Shown: piece after piece, positions 1 through 8,954 of the stretch
How positions within the stretch are numbered: position 1 is the stretch's first letter
Layout of the letters: each line of letters opens with the position of its first letter
Source of the DNA: an uncultured Eubacteriales bacterium
Lineage (GTDB): Bacteria > Bacillota > Clostridia > Christensenellales > CAG-138
Assembly (NCBI GenBank): GCA_902801845.1
Contig: CADCJW010000002.1
Coordinates: 493,627-557,626 of the forward strand
Reading direction: 5' to 3'
Length of the DNA: 64,000 nt
The notes under the pieces: model-generated
Seen by the model: the letters and a program-made list of their open reading frames with translations, nothing else
Database searches by the model: none
What the model was told of the DNA's origin: nothing
Translations under genes and position numbers: made by a program

Positions 1-2698
1 TTCGGTTGGGATTCTCCGACAACATGCTGTGGAGCTTTTCCTCAATCAAATCTTCCAGATCCCGCATCACCAAATTCTTGTTCTTCGCCCGAGCAAATTC
101 CCGACGCAGCAAATCAAAGTCGATCGAGCTGATGTCGAACTGCCGCGAAGGCGTGATGCCTGGCGTCGGTTCCTCGATGTGCATATACTGGCTGATGATC
201 CCGCTGATCTCCACCATCAAATCCGTGGTGTCCGCATGCTTGCGTTTCCGTTGCAGGACGCTATAGATAGCGGCGATGGCCTCATATTCCCGACGCGAGT
301 CTCGCTCCATGTCGCCCCGATCGATGTATTTCATCAGCCGGGTCAATTCAGAAGCGTACGTTGTAAAGGCTTTCCGATCCTCCATGCTGCCGCATACGGC
401 ATTCGCGCCGGATTGAAGCAATGCTACCTTCTCAAAGCCCTTCGCGCCGATGAGGGACTGCAGCTCAAACCCGCGCTCCCGCAGAAACGTCTTGGCCTTT
501 TCAATGGTGGCCAGGATACGCTCGATCAGTTTCTGCTTATCCACCGTCGGGTCGTCCCCACCATGGCCGTTGGCGTTGGCAGTATAATCAGCCAGGGCCT
601 TGCGCAGCGCTTTCACGATGCCGATATAGTCGATAATCAGTCCGTTGCTCTTGCCCTCGTTGACTCGGTTGGCTCGAGCAATGGTCTGCATCAGGGTATG
701 AGCTTTCAACGGCTTGTCCAAATACAGGCAGGAGAGGCACTTCACATCAAAGCCGGTCAGCCACATGGCGCAGACGAACACCACCCGCAGCGGATTGGAA
801 TCGTCCTTGAACTCTTCGTCCAGCTCCCGCTTCTCCATCTTGGCCCGGTGGTATCGGATGTCTAAGCCCCATTTCTCGAAGGTCTTGATCTCGTTCTGCT
901 CCTGGCTGATGACCACGGCCATCTCCGTTTCCTGCATCCAGGTGAGCTTTCGGTTCAGCTCCTGAGCCTCCTGCTGGGTGGCCGTCCGCAGCTGGGCCTT
1001 CAGGTCTTCGATCTGCTGCTGCCAATATTCCTGCACATAGTTGTACATCCGCACGCAGGTCACCTTGTTCAGACACACGAACATGGCCTTGCCGCTGGTC
1101 CACAGATCGCTGTAATGGCTGGCAAAGTCCTTGGCGATGGCCCGGAGCCGGGGCTCGGCGGTGAGCAGGTGGATCTCCTTGGCGAACTCCGCCTCCAGCT
1201 TTTCCTGCTGATCGTCGCTTATGTCCGCCCGTTCGATGGCGTCCAAGATCCGGTCCGTGATCTCCGGGTTGTTGAGATCCAAAATCTTCTCGCCCCGGTT
1301 CTCGTAATAGAGGGGCACCGTGGCGCCGTCCTCCACTGCCCGCTTGAAGTCGTACACCGACACATACCCGCCGAAGGTCCGGGCCGTGATGTTGTCGCTG
1401 GACAGCAGCGGCGTCCCGGTAAAACCGATGCGGGCGGCCGTGGGCAGCATCTTCATCATGTTGTCGGCGAAGATGCCGTTCTGGGTCCGGTGGGCCTCGT
1501 CGGACATGAGAATGATATCGTGGTCCGGGTATATGGGGGTGGGATTCGGATCGTTGAATTTCTGGATCAGGGTGAAGATGAAGCTGGGATTCCCCTTCAG
1601 CTTCTGGACCAGGTCCTCACCGCTGGTGGCGATGAACTTGGCCGCCTTGGATTGCCCCAGCAACCCGCAGTTTTCAAAGGTGTCGCTGATCTGCTTGTTC
1701 AGCTCGTTTCGGTCGGTCAACACCACGATGGTGGGCGAGCCGACGAACTTCCGCCGGATCTTCTGGGCGAGAAACGCCATGGAATAGCTCTTGCCGGAGC
1801 CCTGGGTATGCCAGAACACGCCCAGCTTCCCGTCGTTCAGCTTCCGGGCGGCGTAGGCACGGGCGGCCTCATTCACGCCCAGGTATTGGTGATTCCGGGC
1901 CAGTATCTTCACCGTCCGCCCGTCGCTGTGGTCGAAGAGGATGAAGTTTTCCAGCAGGTCCAAAAAATTCTCCTTTTTGCAGATGCCCCGCAGCATGGTC
2001 TCCAGGGCCACGCTCCCCGCTTCCTTCTCCTCCAGCCGCTTCCATTCGTGGAAGAACTCGTATTTGCTGCCCAGGGTGCCCACCTTCGCCTCCACGCCGT
2101 TGGAAAGCATGAGGAAAGCGTTGTAGTAGAACAGGTGGGGAATGGTGTCCAGATAATCCCGGTAGTTGTCCGTGTAGGCGTTCTGCACGTCCACCGAGGC
2201 TCGTTTCAGCTCCACGAACAGCAGCGGTATCCCGTTCACGAAGCCCACGATGTCCGTCCGCCGCCGGTACAGGTCCCCGTGGATCTTCAGCTCCTTCACC
2301 GCCAGGAAATAATTGTTCTCCGGGCGCTGAAAGTCGATCACCAGGGCCGTCTTCGGATCGTCCGTACCGTCCGGCTTCTTACCAGTCACCGGGATGCCGT
2401 CCCGGATGAAACGATACTTCTCCTCGTTCACCTGCATCAGCGACGCCGTGGACAGCCGACTCTCCATCTTCTGCAGGGCCTCCCCGATCTGCGCCTCGGT
2501 GATCCAGGGGTTCAGCCGCCGCAGGGCCTCCCGAAAATACCGAACCAGCAGGATCTCCTTGTAGGATCGCCGACCGAAGGTGCCGTCCTCGCCCAACACC
2601 TCCGTGTTATAGGCGAACTTCACCTCCCAGCCCAGCTCCTCCAGCAGCCGTCCGGCGCTCTCCTGCACCAGTATGTTTTCGGAATAGTCGTAGCTCAT
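1..2698 (-). CDS. hsdR: Type I restriction enzyme subunit R (HsdR), 3' end beyond window
   Basis: Motor and nuclease subunit of a type I RM complex; it translocates and cuts DNA lacking the modification made by HsdM/HsdS. About 899 residues are visible from ATG at 2698 (MSYDYSENILVQ) and the frame is still open at base 1. In order: an N-terminal nuclease domain with the PD-(D/E)xK-type motif LLFVELKRA near residue 150, the helicase P-loop HTQGSGKSYS near residue 300, a DEAH box (SDEAHRTQNG) near residue 400, the motif GFTGTPLL, and a C-terminal RecA half ending in the arginine-finger-like region QTIARANR. It is the last visible gene of a minus-strand operon and begins 11 bases after the 230-residue gene. 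Base composition is GC-rich, like hsdM but unlike the two AT-rich genes before it. Type I HsdR is very likely; the C-terminus cannot be judged. Confidence 0.95.
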   Translation of the reverse strand, partial: MSYDYSENILVQESAGRLLEELGWEVKFAYNTEVLGEDGTFGRRSYKEILLVRYFREALRRLNPWITEAQIGEALQKMESRLSTASLMQVNEEKYRFIRDGIPVTGKKPDGTDDPKTALVIDFQRPENNYFLAVKELKIHGDLYRRRTDIVGFVNGIPLLFVELKRASVDVQNAYTDNYRDYLDTIPHLFYYNAFLMLSNGVEAKVGTLGSKYEFFHEWKRLEEKEAGSVALETMLRGICKKENFLDLLENFILFDHSDGRTVKILARNHQYLGVNEAARAYAARKLNDGKLGVFWHTQGSGKSYSMAFLAQKIRRKFVGSPTIVVLTDRNELNKQISDTFENCGLLGQSKAAKFIATSGEDLVQKLKGNPSFIFTLIQKFNDPNPTPIYPDHDIILMSDEAHRTQNGIFADNMMKMLPTAARIGFTGTPLLSSDNITARTFGGYVSVYDFKRAVEDGATVPLYYENRGEKILDLNNPEITDRILDAIERADISDDQQEKLEAEFAKEIHLLTAEPRLRAIAKDFASHYSDLWTSGKAMFVCLNKVTCVRMYNYVQEYWQQQIEDLKAQLRTATQQEAQELNRKLTWMQETEMAVVISQEQNEIKTFEKWGLDIRYHRAKMEKRELDEEFKDDSNPLRVVFVCAMWLTGFDVKCLSCLYLDKPLKAHTLMQTIARANRVNEGKSNGLIIDYIGIVKALRKALADYTANANGHGGDDPTVDKQKLIERILATIEKAKTFLRERGFELQSLIGAKGFEKVALLQSGANAVCGSMEDRKAFTTYASELTRLMKYIDRGDMERDSRREYEAIAAIYSVLQRKRKHADTTDLMVEISGIISQYMHIEEPTPGITPSRQFDISSIDFDLLRREFARAKNKNLVMRDLEDLIEEKLHSMLSENPNR

Positions 2699-2709
2699 AA
2701 CAGCAACAC

Positions 2710-3402
2710 CTACATATTCTCAGAAATAATTCTCACCAGAGTATTTCCAAACTCTGTTCGAGTGTAATTACGCTCATTCTTCTCGCGTAATTCTGGAGGA
2801 TCAATGTGTACGGTTCCATCTTCTACTTGAGTAACCATTGTCCGAAAACCCTCAATTACTAATCCGAGCGCGATTAACCGCTGAATTGAATCAGTGTATA
2901 AATCTTTTTCGGTTTTATAGGTGCTTGCAGATTTAAGAGTATTATAATCACCGGGCAGAAAACGGTCAATCACTTCAGAATAAATAGTAAATCGCTCCCA
3001 ATCAATAACATCTTGCAAAAACGCCAAATATAGCTTTGCGAGCATTCTTGGCTTATCATAGCCGATATAACGGTCAATGATGACGAGAACATATTCTAAT
3101 TCTTTATCCCGCTTTTTGGGATACTCCCGCAGCTTCCTCAAGTATTCTTCGCGCGTTGCTTCATCTGTCGTGTGTTGCCGAATCTCATCTAAAAAAGATG
3201 CCAGTTTTCTAATGTGCTCCCGTTCATGAATGCTCTTTCCAATACGATAAAGTGAAATTGCCGTTGAAACAAAAGGAACCTCTTTTAGTAGTCCATCTTC
3301 CAAAATGGAATCGAGTGCGATTTCCGCACAATCAGAAAGGATACTTGTCCCTTCCTGAGATATTGTTGTCGCTAAAGAATCTGATAAGGACACTTGACTC
3401 AT
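2710..3402 (-). CDS. Unknown protein in type I RM operon
   Basis: 230 residues, function not recognised. The N-terminus (residues 20-55) has a small-residue-rich, weakly hydrophobic stretch with ILEDGLLKEVPFVSTAISLYRIG. The middle is rich in charged helices with PKKRDKELEYVLVIIDRYIG around residue 95. No transmembrane segment is strong enough to call. The general pattern (an N-terminal two-helix block, then a helical domain ending in FGNTLVRII) recalls uncharacterised proteins that accompany RM or other defence genes in Firmicutes, but that is memory of a pattern, not a search. It is visibly AT-rich compared with hsdR and hsdM and sits between the 647-residue gene and hsdR in the same orientation, so it is probably cotranscribed and may have entered as an accessory defence gene. 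The start is the first ATG; its ribosome binding site is weak (AAAGG about 12 bases upstream). Confidence 0.75.
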   Translation of the reverse strand: MSQVSLSDSLATTISQEGTSILSDCAEIALDSILEDGLLKEVPFVSTAISLYRIGKSIHEREHIRKLASFLDEIRQHTTDEATREEYLRKLREYPKKRDKELEYVLVIIDRYIGYDKPRMLAKLYLAFLQDVIDWERFTIYSEVIDRFLPGDYNTLKSASTYKTEKDLYTDSIQRLIALGLVIEGFRTMVTQVEDGTVHIDPPELREKNERNYTRTEFGNTLVRIISENM

Positions 3403-3445
3403 ATGAAAAAAGCCTTTCGTGTTTTGTTTTTAGAACAGATGTTGC

Positions 3446-5389
3446 TCATGATAATACCTTCTTCTCGGGATATTTAAGACAAAACTCTTCATTAATTTTG
3501 ATTATAATCAAAACCATTATCTTTAGCAACTCCACATAATCTCTTTTGTGCGTTTCAGCGCTGGTTGAAAATGTGCCGTGAACATACTTGTTTCTTAATT
3601 CTGGGCCATTGATGAATTCCTGCGTGTTGAGCATATAGTCTAGGTATTCTTGCTCTCGTCTCGTAAACAAAGAGCTTTCCATTTCAACGTCTCCTTTTTC
3701 AAGCATAGTTCCAATGACTTCCTTCTGTATGTCGTTGCAATAGAAGTATGCAATTGAACCCTCATTGTAAAGCTCATATAGCAAATTGGTTATCGGTTTT
3801 TTTGCGCGCAAATAGTTGGCCTCATCTAAATTGATATAGCCTTTGTCCAGCAACCATTGAATCTTATAATGTTCGAATTCGGGGTAGTCAGATAAACCAA
3901 CATTATGATGTACAAGAATATCTTTAAAAGAAGACGCTTTGCTTCCAGTCTTTTCAGTATAAGTCAATCCGCTTTGATCTGAGAACAATAGAAACTGAGC
4001 TTTTGCGAGCTCCTCGCTTTTTCCGTAGACGTATTTGTCCTTTAGCATGCTTGGAGTGGCAACTATTCTATATGGTAATGAAGATAATTCGAACAGTTCT
4101 CTATCCACCATCTCATCTTCGATAAATAATCTGAATTGTTTTAGCACGGAATCAAATTGTGTAATCATGACCAGGATTCTTTCCAAATCACTAGCAGTCG
4201 ATGTAGGCGTGCAATATGTATATCCCTTTGCTCCAAATTCAGTATCGAGATATTCTTCAAAGAACCATTTAAAAAGGGATTCAACCGCAATGTTATGTTT
4301 GATCAATTCACTGCGATAGGCCATCATTTGCAATTGCGACTGCATATAGGTGATAGAGTAATCTATACCTGTAGGGTAGTCCCTTTTTGCTTTTAGTCCA
4401 ATTTCGGATTCAATAATCCCCATTTTTACAGGATTGGAAAGAAACCGACAACGCATCCTATTGTCTGTAAAACCGAATAGATATATGAAATTGTTCATCA
4501 GGGTCGCATAATCAAGATTCTCGTCAATCCACTCAATGCTGTAGGAAAGTTTTAAAATATTGTTATCTATCTCAAAACTACTAATCGCAGATTGATTCTG
4601 AAATTGAACGTTCACACCATATTCAGTTGGGCTTGTATCATTTCCTTTGAATAGGAGCGCAATTCTTTCCCTGTATCGTCTTATTGCTTTAAGCCTTATT
4701 CTGTCTTTTACAAAAAAGCTGTCTGACTTCTTTAATCCAGCAATAACTTTCAGATAATTTGTGTTTGCATCAGGCCAATCAATATAATTTAATAGGATAC
4801 GCTCAAAATCATTTTGCGTAAGTTCGGTTGGTATATATGTTTCTTTTTTGTTTGAATGGTGCTTAACAAAATAATGATCAATCAGGATTTCAGCAGCCGA
4901 AGGGGCAGTGAGCAAGTAGTCAATTATCTGTCGACCAAAAGTGTTGACTATTTTGCGATGCAGTATTACATGTCTAATTGAAGATGGATTAGTCGAAAAA
5001 AGTAAAGCAATGTCCTCACTTTGCAGTTTTCTATAGATGCCGTAATACTCAATTGCATCAATATAGTCTTCTCTTAATTGGCGCTCTACCGAATTGTAGG
5101 TATCAGTGAAAACGGCGCGATCAATGCTTCCAAACCGTTTGCCAACAATTCTGCGAAGAACATTGACCCGTTCCTTGTATAATTGGATAGTATGATTATC
5201 CCATGTTTTGAGATATATTCCCTTATCAAAATATCGAATCACATTGTAGTACTCAACAGCTTCATTGATGTCGGATACGCTGGTTTGCGGAGTAATGGAA
5301 TTCAGAAGCTCTTCAGCCTTCGATAAATAAAACCCAATCATCATATTAGGCTCACCATAAAACTGTATTCTGATTTGTTTTTCTTCCAT
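3446..5389 (-). CDS. Large AT-rich protein with HEPN-like RX4H motif, inside RM operon
   Basis: 647 residues from ATG at 5389 (MEEKQIRIQFYGEPN). A TTG at 5401 would add four residues and sits closer to the GGAG at 5405-5408, so the start is uncertain. No known enzymatic domain was recognised in the first 550 residues, which are predicted helical and rich in Tyr/Ile/Lys. Near the C-terminus the segment ELRNKYVHGTF contains R599 and H604 in an RX4H arrangement, followed by a long hydrophobic helix. That is the layout of HEPN-type RNase or abortive-infection proteins. This is inference from a short motif; the protein could equally be a structural or regulatory subunit. It lies one base after the stop of hsdS and before the 230-residue gene, and its AT-rich coding contrasts with the flanking hsd genes, suggesting separate acquisition. 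Confidence 0.8.
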   Translation of the reverse strand: MEEKQIRIQFYGEPNMMIGFYLSKAEELLNSITPQTSVSDINEAVEYYNVIRYFDKGIYLKTWDNHTIQLYKERVNVLRRIVGKRFGSIDRAVFTDTYNSVERQLREDYIDAIEYYGIYRKLQSEDIALLFSTNPSSIRHVILHRKIVNTFGRQIIDYLLTAPSAAEILIDHYFVKHHSNKKETYIPTELTQNDFERILLNYIDWPDANTNYLKVIAGLKKSDSFFVKDRIRLKAIRRYRERIALLFKGNDTSPTEYGVNVQFQNQSAISSFEIDNNILKLSYSIEWIDENLDYATLMNNFIYLFGFTDNRMRCRFLSNPVKMGIIESEIGLKAKRDYPTGIDYSITYMQSQLQMMAYRSELIKHNIAVESLFKWFFEEYLDTEFGAKGYTYCTPTSTASDLERILVMITQFDSVLKQFRLFIEDEMVDRELFELSSLPYRIVATPSMLKDKYVYGKSEELAKAQFLLFSDQSGLTYTEKTGSKASSFKDILVHHNVGLSDYPEFEHYKIQWLLDKGYINLDEANYLRAKKPITNLLYELYNEGSIAYFYCNDIQKEVIGTMLEKGDVEMESSLFTRREQEYLDYMLNTQEFINGPELRNKYVHGTFSTSAETHKRDYVELLKIMVLIIIKINEEFCLKYPEKKVLS

Positions 5390-5390
5390 G

Positions 5391-6521
5391 TTATAATACA
5401 ATTTCTCCAGTCATAAGTTTTGACAACAGTGAATCTCTTATATCTCCTGCTGTCTCTATCTGTTTTTTCAACGCTTCTTTTCTTGCAAACAAAGGCGAAA
5501 GATTGCCCTCAAAGAGCGTCAAGACATTTTCGGAAGGCTTTAGCAAACTAATCCCCTCTAGTATCTTAACAGTCATGCTTGGCACAGCAGCACCTATATT
5601 GAATGAGTACATATCTAAATCACGCAAGTACAGATAAGTATATTTGACAATATTGGGCATCCGTGGAACAGAATAAAACATAGTATCGATCGTCCAAAAA
5701 TCACCAGATACATACATGATATTATTCAGAGATCCCTTTCGAGGAATTAAAACAGATTCGCCTGAACGCAAGATGGATGCAACTTTGCGCATGATACCGC
5801 CCGAACCATATGCCGGCACATTCCCGTCTGGTAAGGACTTGTGATCTTTTCCGTATTTGATTTCGAGCAAATCTGTGACTGCAACTTTTTGCCAGCCAAC
5901 GGGAATACCGTCAACAACGGGGGTGGATTCGTGGCCGGGGAAGCGCAGGTCGATGAACCATTCCCTATACAGCCGCTGGGCCGCTTCTTCCAACAGCTTG
6001 ATCTGCTTTTGATTATTGTCAATTAGCGAATCATATTTTTCAAGCACACCAACAATTGTTGACATGAGGCCTCGCGGAGGATTTGGAACGGGAAAATCTC
6101 GCAGATATGTCAGTGAGATAAATGGTTGCCCGGACCCCTGCAAATAATTATAGATTCGTCCTTGACCTTCACTTCCTGAAAGGTAATAATGTAGCCATTT
6201 TGCTTTAATCTCATCCCTAACTTTGAAAAGAGCAATGTTTTTTATCGCATAATTAGGGTTATCATAAACAATCGCTGACCTACCAAGCCCATTGCCTATC
6301 ATGGACATTAAAACATCCCACTGGTCAACGCGGCTCCGCTCGTTTATCTTGTTATAGTCTTTTTCTGAAATGTAATAAGCCTCAGTAGGGTCAACACGAC
6401 CATCGCGGATGTGCTTTCCGGTTACAAGCTTATATCCGTTTTCTGTCGGTTTGGGTGTATCATGTGTTCCATCCCGAACAGAATCACAAAACTGTTCTGC
6501 ACGTATGTACTCATACCTCAT
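5391..6521 (-). CDS. hsdS: Type I RM specificity subunit (HsdS)
   Basis: 376 residues. It recognises the bipartite target sequence and bridges two HsdM subunits. The ATG at 6521 overlaps the hsdM TGA by four bases (ATGA), giving translational coupling; the reading frame extends upstream but only in antisense to hsdM coding. There are two target recognition domains (about residues 1-165 and 200-330), each followed by a conserved helical spacer. The first spacer reads VLEKYDSLIDNNQKQIKLLE and continues into EAAQRLYREWFIDLRFPGHE, a typical HsdS central region. The second is LFARKEALKKQIETAGDIRD. The central spacer DNA (5890-6010) is GC-rich while both recognition domains are AT-rich, as expected when recognition domains are swapped by recombination between conserved spacers. 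The target sequence cannot be predicted. Confidence 0.93.
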   Translation of the reverse strand: MRYEYIRAEQFCDSVRDGTHDTPKPTENGYKLVTGKHIRDGRVDPTEAYYISEKDYNKINERSRVDQWDVLMSMIGNGLGRSAIVYDNPNYAIKNIALFKVRDEIKAKWLHYYLSGSEGQGRIYNYLQGSGQPFISLTYLRDFPVPNPPRGLMSTIVGVLEKYDSLIDNNQKQIKLLEEAAQRLYREWFIDLRFPGHESTPVVDGIPVGWQKVAVTDLLEIKYGKDHKSLPDGNVPAYGSGGIMRKVASILRSGESVLIPRKGSLNNIMYVSGDFWTIDTMFYSVPRMPNIVKYTYLYLRDLDMYSFNIGAAVPSMTVKILEGISLLKPSENVLTLFEGNLSPLFARKEALKKQIETAGDIRDSLLSKLMTGEIVL

Positions 6522-8425
6522 AGTCCCATCTCCTCCATATTTCGGGAAATGGTGTCCATCAAGGCGTTGGACTGGGCCTGGAGGGAGAGGAGCTCGGCAT
6601 GGATCTCCCGCATGCGGGCGGCGAAGTCCACCCCATCGTCCGCCGTGGGAGCCACGCCCACATAGGCGCCGGGGGTCAAGGACCAGCCCTTTTCCTCGAC
6701 GGAGACGCCCTCCGTCTCGCCTTGGGCCTCCCTGGTGGTATAGGCCACCTTGCACAGCCCCGGAACGTCCCGATACTCGCCCTCGCCGAACTTGTCCGTG
6801 AGCCAAATGGCCTCATTCAGCACCGTGAGATAGCGCTGGAGCATTTCAATATACTGATCAGATAACGCCTGGATGTGCTTCCGATCCTTCTTTTCTGCCT
6901 TTTCCAGCTTCTCCTTGCAGCCCCGCTTCTCCTCCTCGATCTCTGAGAGCAGGGCCTCTTTCATATCCTCGAAGTCCTCCACGCCGCCGATAGCGGAAAA
7001 GACCCGTTTGGCATCCTTCCCGATCAACGCCTCAGAGAGGCCCCGGAAGTAGCGCAGATATTCGCGGAGCAACGCCTGATACTTCGCCTTCTCCCCCCGA
7101 TAGAGCCAGACAATGGCGTTCAGGTTCTTCAGCTGCCACTCGCTCCACTCGTTCAGGGTGCGGTCCACCACGGTATAGTAATTGCGGGCGTCGATGAACA
7201 GGACCTTGTTTCGGGTGGCCTCGGTCTTGGCCCGGTCGAAGAACCAGAGGGTGCAGGGCAGGGACTTGGTGTAGAAGAAGTTGTTGGCCACGGAGAGCAT
7301 CACGTCCACATCCCCCGTGCGAACCAGTTTTTCCCGGATGTCCTTATCCCGGTTCTGGCTGTCCGTGGCGGAGGAGGCCATGACGAAGCCGGCCCGACCC
7401 CGCTCGTTCAGGTAAGCATAGAAATAGGAGATCCAGAGATAGTTGGCGTTGCCTACCTCCTTGTTCTTGTTGACGGAGGGCAAACCGAAGGGGAGGCGCC
7501 CGGCGCTGGCACAGGATTCTGATTTGACCTTGTCCACGTTGAAGGGAGGATTGGCCATGACATAGTCGCAGCAGCCCTGGAGGTTGTGGGCGTCATGATA
7601 GAAGGTGTTGGCCTCGTCCCCGGACTTGATGATGCCGGTGAGACCGTGGACCGCCATGTTCATGAGGCAAAGCTGGGCGTTGTATTCCACCTTCTCCTGG
7701 CCGTAGAAGGTCATGGCGCTGTTGGCGTTCATGCCGCTGCTGTTGACGAAGTCGCCGCTTTGGATGAACATGCCGCCGCTGCCGCAGGCCGGGTCCAAAA
7801 GCACGCCGCCCTTGGGCTCCAGCACGTTGACGATCATCTTGACCAGGGATTTGGGTGTGAAGAACACGCCGTCGTCCTGGGCGATGTTCTTAGCAAACTT
7901 GTTGAGGAAGTACTCATAGATGCGGCCGATCACGTCGCCGCCCACCTGGTCGATGGCGCTGTTGTTGAAGATGCGCAACAGCTCGGAAAGGAGCTCGTCG
8001 GAAAAATCGGTGTAGCTCTTGGGCAGGACGCCTTTGAGCTGTTCGCTCTGGGCTTCGATGAGGGTCATGGCGTTGTTGACCACCTCGCCCAGGCTGTTCA
8101 TGGGATGGCCCTCCGTGTTCCGAAGGCCCGCCGAGGGAATGTCCGCCGGAAGGGTCAGCAAGTAGGCATACTGGGCCTCGCGGGGGAGGAACAGGGCGTT
8201 CTTCGCCACAAAGTCGCTGGCCTCCACCGGCAGTACCCGGCCGCCCCGGGAGGGTCGATCCTTCAGGATGGATTCCTCCACCTTTTTGAAGCGGCTGTAG
8301 GCGTAGCGCAGGAATATGAGCCCCAACACGGGCATGCAATACTGATTGGACGTCAGCTTGGAACCCTGTCGAAGCAGATCGGCGGATTCCCACAGTTCAG
8401 CTTCCAGTTTTCGGATATTGACCAT
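6518..8425 (-). CDS. hsdM: Type I RM DNA adenine-N6 methyltransferase (HsdM)
   Basis: 635 residues. It methylates adenine at the HsdS-defined site using S-adenosylmethionine. The N-terminal helical HsdM domain is at residues 1-150 (MVNIRKLEAELWESADLLRQ). The AdoMet-binding motif I DPACGSGG is at 211-218 and the catalytic motif IV NPPF at 292-295, both intact. A long charged coiled-coil-like stretch (about 505-545) precedes the C-terminus, which contacts HsdS in this family. It overlaps hsdS by four bases. Upstream (8426-8491) is an AT-rich spacer with several TTAAC/GTTAA repeats that could be an operator. The promoter at 8733-8761, ahead of the small winged-helix gene, probably drives the whole hsdM-hsdS-accessory-hsdR unit. 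Confidence 0.95.
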   Translation of the reverse strand: MVNIRKLEAELWESADLLRQGSKLTSNQYCMPVLGLIFLRYAYSRFKKVEESILKDRPSRGGRVLPVEASDFVAKNALFLPREAQYAYLLTLPADIPSAGLRNTEGHPMNSLGEVVNNAMTLIEAQSEQLKGVLPKSYTDFSDELLSELLRIFNNSAIDQVGGDVIGRIYEYFLNKFAKNIAQDDGVFFTPKSLVKMIVNVLEPKGGVLLDPACGSGGMFIQSGDFVNSSGMNANSAMTFYGQEKVEYNAQLCLMNMAVHGLTGIIKSGDEANTFYHDAHNLQGCCDYVMANPPFNVDKVKSESCASAGRLPFGLPSVNKNKEVGNANYLWISYFYAYLNERGRAGFVMASSATDSQNRDKDIREKLVRTGDVDVMLSVANNFFYTKSLPCTLWFFDRAKTEATRNKVLFIDARNYYTVVDRTLNEWSEWQLKNLNAIVWLYRGEKAKYQALLREYLRYFRGLSEALIGKDAKRVFSAIGGVEDFEDMKEALLSEIEEEKRGCKEKLEKAEKKDRKHIQALSDQYIEMLQRYLTVLNEAIWLTDKFGEGEYRDVPGLCKVAYTTREAQGETEGVSVEEKGWSLTPGAYVGVAPTADDGVDFAARMREIHAELLSLQAQSNALMDTISRNMEEMGL

Positions 8426-8491
8426 CTGTACCTCTCTTTGCTCGGCTAACGCAACGTTAATTCGTTTAATTGAGTTAAAACGTGAGTTAAA

Positions 8492-8662
8492 TTATTGCTT
8501 CACGACCCTGTACTTGGAATACTTGCCGCCGTATAGAAGCTCGATTTTCCCATCCTTCTGCAGCTGACGGATGATGGCATAGGCCTTGGACGGGGTGATC
8601 TTGAGCAGCTCCACCACATCGTGCTTCGTAAAACGCCGCCTTAGGCCCTCCGCATCCATCAT
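8492..8662 (-). CDS. Small winged-helix DNA-binding protein
   Basis: 56 residues, MMDAEGLRRRFTKHDVVELL at the start. The pattern helix-turn-helix (DVVELLKITPSKAYAIIRQLQKDG) then a beta wing (KIELLYGGKYSKYRVV) is a compact winged helix, as in small regulators and in the C-terminus of some defence regulators. ATG at 8662 follows AAAGGAAAGGG at good spacing and lies about 65 bases after the -10 box at 8733-8738, so it is the first gene of the RM transcription unit. By position it may act as a controller of RM expression, delaying or limiting the restriction genes. That role is inferred from context; type I systems usually lack a C protein. Frames extending further upstream have no ribosome binding site. 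Confidence 0.75.
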   Translation of the reverse strand: MMDAEGLRRRFTKHDVVELLKITPSKAYAIIRQLQKDGKIELLYGGKYSKYRVVKQ

Positions 8663-8732
8663 GGTTCTGCCCTTTCCTTTTTCGATGCATTTTAACGTGC
8701 AAACCGTCTCATGCATATACCAAATCAATAGT

Positions 8733-8761
8733 ATTATAGCGGAAAAGAGGCGTTTTTTCAA
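8733..8761 (-). promoter_or_regulatory. Sigma-A promoter of the left RM operon
   Basis: Read on the minus strand: TTGAAA (8761-8756), 17-base spacer, perfect TATAAT (8738-8733). The predicted start of transcription is near 8726, giving a leader of about 65 bases before the winged-helix gene. This is a near-consensus match. Confidence 0.75.
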
Positions 8762-8821
8762 GGACGGTTCTGACGGCGAACAAAGCTGTTCCGGGAATGA
8801 TGTGGCAGGGGCAGCGTCCCG

Positions 8822-8855
8822 TACTAAAGGGACCCCACGAGAGGTCCCTTTAGTA
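8822..8855. terminator. 13-bp perfect hairpin between mobC and the RM promoter
   Basis: TACTAAAGGGACC at 8822-8834 is exactly complementary to 8843-8855 with an 8-base loop. It lies downstream of mobC and upstream of the RM operon promoter. No run of T follows on either strand, so a rho-independent terminator is only one option; a protein-binding palindrome or recombination remnant is also possible. Confidence 0.45.
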
Positions 8856-8954
8856 TCCAATCAGCACTCTATCTTCTACACAGTATCAGTGGACGAGGTG
8901 GAAAGTCTGCGGTTAGCGAAGCATAGCACGCATATTCACTGCGCAGAACGGAAC

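Noticed and set aside
1115..2767. Long plus-strand frame of 550 codons
   Set aside because: It is antisense to hsdR, whose conserved motifs fix the coding strand; GC-rich genes produce such open complementary frames.
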